DNA of 7,666 bases from an uncultured Oscillospiraceae bacterium (lineage in GTDB: Bacteria; Bacillota; Clostridia; Oscillospirales; Ruminococcaceae): positions 1-7,666 of the forward strand of contig CAJTVI010000096.1 of assembly GCA_910579545.1 (NCBI GenBank), given 5' to 3'. Each line of letters starts with the position of its first letter. Within the stretch, counting starts at the first letter, position 1. The position numbers and the translations under genes were made by a program. The notes beneath the pieces were generated by a model, which was not told the DNA's origin, ran no database searches, and saw only the letters and a program-made list of their open reading frames with translations. Positions 4,561 through 7,666 of the stretch are shown here, piece after piece.

Positions 4561-6624
4561 GTGAAGCTGGACACACCGGTGCAGTATCTGCGCGGGGTAG
4601 GCCCCAAGCTGGCCGGACGGTTTGCGCGGCTGGGCGTCCAGACGGTGGGCCAGCTGCTGGCCCACTACCCCCGCCGCTACATCGACTACACCCACCCCTA
4701 CCCGCTGGCCGAGGCCCCCTTTGATGTGGACTGCGTGGTGTCGGCCGAGGTGTACTCCAAAAGCGGCCCCACAAGGCTGGCCGGCGGGCGCACCATGCAC
4801 CGGGTTTTGGCGGGGGACGGCAGCTGCCCCCTCTCGATCACCTGGTTCAACAACCCCTACGCCACAGCCCGGCTTACGGTGGGCGAGCGCTACTTTTTTG
4901 AGGGCCGGGTGGGCGGCAGCCTCACCCGGCGGGAGATGGTAAACCCTCTCCAGCGCACCCCGGCCGAGGTAAAGGCCCGGCCGCTGGTGGCCGTCTACCC
5001 CCAAACCGAGGGGCTGGGCAGCGGGCAGATCGCCCGGGCGGTGGCCGCCGCGCTGGACGGGCTGGACGAGCCGCTGCCCGAAACCCTGCCCCCCGCCCTG
5101 CTGGCCCGGTACAAGCTGCCCGGCCGGATGCAGGCGGTGCGGGCCATCCACTGCCCCGCCAGCGCCGAGGAGGCCCAGGCCGCCCGCCGCCGGCTGGTGT
5201 TTGAGGAGCTCTTGTGTTTGCAGCTGGGCCTTTTGCTGCTGCGCGGGGCGCGCCGCCGCGCGGCCGGGGCCCCCATGCGCCCGGTTCCGCTGGAGCTGTT
5301 CTGGGCCTCGCTGCCCTTTGCGCCCACCGGCGCGCAGCGCCGCGCCGCCGCCGAGATCACCGCCGCCATGGCCGGCCAAACCCCCATGAACCGGCTTTTG
5401 CAGGGGGACGTGGGCAGCGGCAAAACCTTAGTGGCCGCCGCCGGCATCTATATGGCGGCCCAAAACGGCTACCAGAGCGCCCTGATGGCCCCCACCGAAA
5501 TCCTGGCCCGCCAGCACGCCGAGACCCTGCAAACCCTGCTGGGCCCCTTTGGGGTGCGGGTGGCGCTGCTCACCGGCGGCATGCGGGCCGCCGCCCGGCG
5601 GGCGGCCTATGCCGCCATCGCGGCCGGCGAGGCCGACCTGGTGGTGGGCACCCACGCGGTGATCACCAGCGCGGTGCAGTTTGCCCGGCTGGGACTTGCG
5701 GTGGTGGACGAGCAGCACCGGTTTGGGGTGCGCCAGCGCGGGCTGCTGGCCGGCAAGGCCGGCGCGCCCCACCTGCTGGTGATGAGCGCTACCCCCATCC
5801 CGCGCACCCTGGGCCTTTTGCTCTACGGCGATCTGGATATCTCGATCCTGGACGAATTGCCCCCCGGCCGCAAGCCGGTGCGCACCCGGGCGGTACCGGG
5901 CGAAAAACGGCGGGATATGTACGGCTTTTTGGAAAAACAGATCGCGGCCGGCCACCGGGTGTATGTGGTCTGCCCCCGGGTGGGGCAGGACGGCGAGGAG
6001 CCGCCCGGCCCGGAGGACGCCGGCGCGGTAAACGCCGTCAAGAGTTATTATAAAGATACCGCCTGCGCCCTTTTGCCCGGCCGGCGGGTGGGTCTTTTGC
6101 ACGGGCGGATGAAGGCGGCCGAAAAACAGGCGGTGATGCGGGATTTCAAGGCCGGCGCGCTGGACGTGCTGGTGGCCACCACCGTGATCGAGGTGGGGGT
6201 GGACGTGCCCGAGGCCACCGTGATGGTGATCGAAAACGCCGAGCGGTACGGTCTGTCGGCCCTGCATCAGCTGCGGGGCCGGGTGGGCCGGGGCGCGGCG
6301 GGCAGCTGGTGCTTTTTGGTCAGCGACCACCCGGGCGAGGGGGTCAAGGAGCGGCTGCGGTTTTTGTGCTCCACCGCCGACGGGTTCGAGATCGCCAAAT
6401 ACGACCTCGAGCACCGCGGCCCCGGCGACTTTTTTGGCGAGCGGCAGCACGGCCTGCCCACTTTGCGGCTGGCAAATTTGGTGGCCGACACCCGCGCGCT
6501 CGAGCAGGCGCAGCGCACCGCGCAAACCCTTTTGCAGGCCGACCCGCAGCTCAAAAAGCCGGAGCACGCCGCCCTTGCCGGCGAGGTGGAGGCGCTGTTC
6601 GAGCGGGCCGCCGCGCTGAATTAG
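4561..6624 (+). CDS. recG: ATP-dependent DNA helicase RecG
   Basis: A 687-residue protein from GTG 4561, the normal RecG length; it opens with KLDTPVQYLRGVGPKLAGR, the family's usual N-terminus. The N-terminal wedge (OB-fold) domain covers about residues 50-160 and grips branched DNA. Superfamily 2 motifs follow in order: Walker A QGDVGSGKT (281-289, K288), motif Ia APTEILARQH, Walker B DEQH (383-386), motif III SATPIPRTL (409-417), VGLLHGRMK, TTVIEVGVDVPEA (540-552) and motif VI QLRGRVGRG (570-578). The C-terminal HRGPGDFFGERQHG (618-631) is the TRG-type motif that couples ATP hydrolysis to translocation. RecG remodels stalled forks and Holliday junctions in the cytoplasm. All key residues are present, so it should be active. 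The gene is cut off from the fakA block by the terminator at 4301-4333. rsmD and coaD, common followers of recG in Firmicutes, are not the next gene here. Confidence 0.97.
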   Translation: MKLDTPVQYLRGVGPKLAGRFARLGVQTVGQLLAHYPRRYIDYTHPYPLAEAPFDVDCVVSAEVYSKSGPTRLAGGRTMHRVLAGDGSCPLSITWFNNPYATARLTVGERYFFEGRVGGSLTRREMVNPLQRTPAEVKARPLVAVYPQTEGLGSGQIARAVAAALDGLDEPLPETLPPALLARYKLPGRMQAVRAIHCPASAEEAQAARRRLVFEELLCLQLGLLLLRGARRRAAGAPMRPVPLELFWASLPFAPTGAQRRAAAEITAAMAGQTPMNRLLQGDVGSGKTLVAAAGIYMAAQNGYQSALMAPTEILARQHAETLQTLLGPFGVRVALLTGGMRAAARRAAYAAIAAGEADLVVGTHAVITSAVQFARLGLAVVDEQHRFGVRQRGLLAGKAGAPHLLVMSATPIPRTLGLLLYGDLDISILDELPPGRKPVRTRAVPGEKRRDMYGFLEKQIAAGHRVYVVCPRVGQDGEEPPGPEDAGAVNAVKSYYKDTACALLPGRRVGLLHGRMKAAEKQAVMRDFKAGALDVLVATTVIEVGVDVPEATVMVIENAERYGLSALHQLRGRVGRGAAGSWCFLVSDHPGEGVKERLRFLCSTADGFEIAKYDLEHRGPGDFFGERQHGLPTLRLANLVADTRALEQAQRTAQTLLQADPQLKKPEHAALAGEVEALFERAAALN

Positions 6625-6781
6625 CAAGGGTGAGCTTTGGAGACGCGATTCCAGGGGGACACCGTCCCCCTGGACCCCCGCCTTGCCGGGCAAAACATGA
6701 TGCCCGGCGCAATGGGAAAAGGCTCTGCGCGGGAGAGGGAACTTGGGGAAAACGGAAAAAACGGGAAGGGAAGTATAAGCG
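6625..6781 (+). other. Intergenic gap between recG and the DUF554 gene
   Basis: This 157-base gap holds the twin hairpins listed separately, then a purine-rich stretch (6725-6775) that ends in the DUF554 ribosome binding site, AAGGGA at about 6766-6771, 10 bases before the ATG. I see no clear promoter. Confidence 0.5.
6651..6708. repeat. REP-like twin hairpin
   Basis: Two perfect inverted repeats lie side by side. The first is CCAGGGGGAC (6651-6660), loop ACC, GTCCCCCTGG (6664-6673). The second is GCCGGGCA (6685-6692), an 8-base loop, TGCCCGGC (6701-6708). Stems of 10 and 8 base pairs without mismatch in an intergenic gap are far above chance. There is no T-run, so it is not a standard terminator. 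The G-run/C-run arms resemble dispersed palindromic repeats known from many bacterial genomes; it may slow the 3' decay of recG mRNA or limit read-through. Copy number in the genome cannot be judged from here. Confidence 0.7.
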
Positions 6782-7504
6782 ATGACAGGCACGATCGTAA
6801 ACGCCGCCGCGGTGGTGGCCGGCGGCCTTGTGGGGCTGGTGGCCCGCAAGGGGGTAAGCAAGCCGATGGAAAAGGCCCTCAACCAGGCGCTGGGGGTGGC
6901 CGTGGTGGTGATCGGCATCAACGGGGTGGTCACCAACATGGTCTCGGTCAGGGCCGACGGCAGCCTTGCCTCCAGCGGCGAGCTGCTGCTGGTCTTCAGC
7001 CTGGTGCTGGGCATGGCGGCGGGCGAGGCCCTGCGCATCGACGACCGGCTGGCCGGCCTCGGCGGCTATGTGGAGCGGCGGTTCAAGCTCTCGGGCTTTG
7101 CGGCCAGCTTCGTCTCCGGCACCCTCATCTACTGCGTGGGGGCCATGGCCATCGTGGGCAGCCTCAACGACGGCCTGCGCGGCGACGCCAGCGTGCTCTT
7201 TGTAAAATCCACCCTGGACGGCGTCTCCAGCATCGTGCTGGGGGCCACCCTCGGCCCGGGGGTCATCTTCAGCGCCATCCCGGTGCTGCTCTACCAGGGC
7301 GGCATCACCCTCTGCGCCAGCGCGCTGGAGCCGCTGCTCACCCCCGCGCTGCTAAGCCAGATCTGCGCCGCCGGCTTTGCCATGGTGGGCTGCATCGGGG
7401 TCAACTTTTTGGGCGGGAAGATCAAAACCGCCAACTTTTTGCCCGGCCTGCTGGTGCCCCCGCTCTGGGCGCTTGCGCAGCATCTTTTTGGGATCCTGCG
7501 CTGA
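6782..7504 (+). CDS. DUF554 family membrane protein (YdfK/YqgA-like)
   Basis: A 240-residue, strongly hydrophobic protein of typical DUF554 length. It starts with the family's TGTIVNAAAVVAGGLVGL helix and carries the conserved block CVGAMAIVGSLNDGL (118-132). About seven membrane segments can be drawn, near residues 4-21, 34-55, 66-84, 106-127, 142-165, 186-207 and 213-236. It is therefore an integral inner-membrane protein, possibly a transporter or channel, but the family's function is not known. The ATG has AAGGGA about 10 bases upstream. It follows recG on the same strand after a gap with hairpins, so it may or may not share recG's transcript. Nothing suggests truncation. The family call is firm; no function is claimed. 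Confidence 0.93.
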   Translation: MTGTIVNAAAVVAGGLVGLVARKGVSKPMEKALNQALGVAVVVIGINGVVTNMVSVRADGSLASSGELLLVFSLVLGMAAGEALRIDDRLAGLGGYVERRFKLSGFAASFVSGTLIYCVGAMAIVGSLNDGLRGDASVLFVKSTLDGVSSIVLGATLGPGVIFSAIPVLLYQGGITLCASALEPLLTPALLSQICAAGFAMVGCIGVNFLGGKIKTANFLPGLLVPPLWALAQHLFGILR

Positions 7505-7666
7505 GGGGCGCTTCCACCGGCAGACCGAATTTGATTTGTTCTTATCTCATCGCCCCTTGAGAAACGGCCCTTTTTGCCTTTGGCGGGCGGGGCCGGGCGG
7601 CGCGCCCTGCGCCCGGCCGGCGTCCTCCAATACATCCAAAACAAAACCACGCGGCGCGGCCCCAAA
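7505..7666. other. G+C-rich, hairpin-forming right end without a clear gene
   Basis: Three inverted repeats are visible: AGGGGCG (7504-7510) with CGCCCCT (7551-7557) around a 40-base loop; CGGCCC (7565-7570) with GGGCCG (7590-7595), enclosing GCC TTT GGC (7576-7584); and GGCCGGGCG (7591-7599) with CGCCCGGCC (7610-7618) around a 10-base loop. None is followed by a good T-run on either strand, so a terminator for the DUF554 gene is possible but unproven. A minus-strand open frame crosses this region but overlaps the DUF554 gene and has no recognisable family features. Confidence 0.4.

Noticed and set aside
6045..6058. A/T-rich TTATTATAAAGATA inside recG as an internal promoter for the DUF554 gene
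   Set aside because: No -35-like hexamer is found 16-18 bases upstream of any of its -10-like frames.
5428..7038. Long minus-strand open frame (536 codons) opposite recG
   Set aside because: Same composition effect opposite a certain RecG; it crosses the recG-DUF554 gap and shows no recognisable domain.
6637..7560. Plus-strand 307-codon open frame overlapping the DUF554 gene in another frame
   Set aside because: The translation is Gly/Arg-rich shadow sequence; the overlapping DUF554 frame has clear family motifs and membrane helices.
7291..7665. Minus-strand open frame at the right edge
   Set aside because: It overlaps the certain DUF554 gene by over 200 bases, has no ribosome site that can be judged at the edge, and encodes a low-complexity Arg/Pro/Ala-rich start.
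1..7666. tRNA, rRNA, CRISPR array, known riboswitch or insertion sequence
   Set aside because: Looked for but not seen: no regularly spaced repeats, no tRNA-like arms, no transposase motifs.

Overview
The window is a G+C-rich (roughly two-thirds G+C), densely coded stretch of a bacterial chromosome. All recognised genes lie on the + strand. The cluster of an Asp23/Gls24-family gene, a fatty-acid-kinase-A (YloV/FakA) gene and recG is a classic Firmicutes neighbourhood. With the extreme G/C preference at third codon positions, this points to a high-GC clostridial bacterium, most plausibly an Oscillospirales/Ruminococcaceae gut anaerobe. That placement is inferred from gene order and composition, not from a marker-gene comparison.

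Layout: (1) 1-1523, the 3' part of a lipoprotein gene for a family 5 (peptide/nickel type) solute-binding protein; its start lies before the window. (2) 1555-1908, an Asp23/Gls24 (YloU-like) protein. (3) 1909-2052, a gap with potential stem-loops. (4) 2053-3747, FakA/YloV, the ATP-binding kinase subunit for fatty-acid phosphorylation. (5) 3806-4285, a small single-domain receiver-like protein with an incomplete phosphorylation pocket and codon use unlike its neighbours, closed by a good intrinsic terminator. (6) 4286-4560, a non-coding interval with the terminator, a 24-base imperfect direct repeat, a tandem 10-mer and a 26-base perfect palindrome. (7) 4561-6624, RecG helicase, with a GTG start. 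(8) 6625-6781, a gap with two adjacent perfect hairpins that look like a REP-type repeat. (9) 6782-7504, a DUF554 membrane protein. (10) 7505-7666, G+C-rich, hairpin-forming, with no convincing gene.

How the genes fit together: asp23 and fakA probably share a transcript, possibly started by a promoter inside the upstream lipoprotein gene as well as by read-through. Asp23-family proteins are envelope-associated and FakA feeds exogenous fatty acids into phospholipid synthesis, so both touch the envelope, although the reason for their conserved linkage is not known to me. The terminator at 4301-4333 separates this block from recG (DNA repair and fork restart), which needs its own promoter; I could not identify one convincingly.

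I do not see a defence island, CRISPR array, biosynthetic cluster or other clearly new system. The most unusual items are the degenerate receiver gene lodged between fakA and recG, the probable embedded promoter, and the two kinds of palindromic repeat flanking recG.
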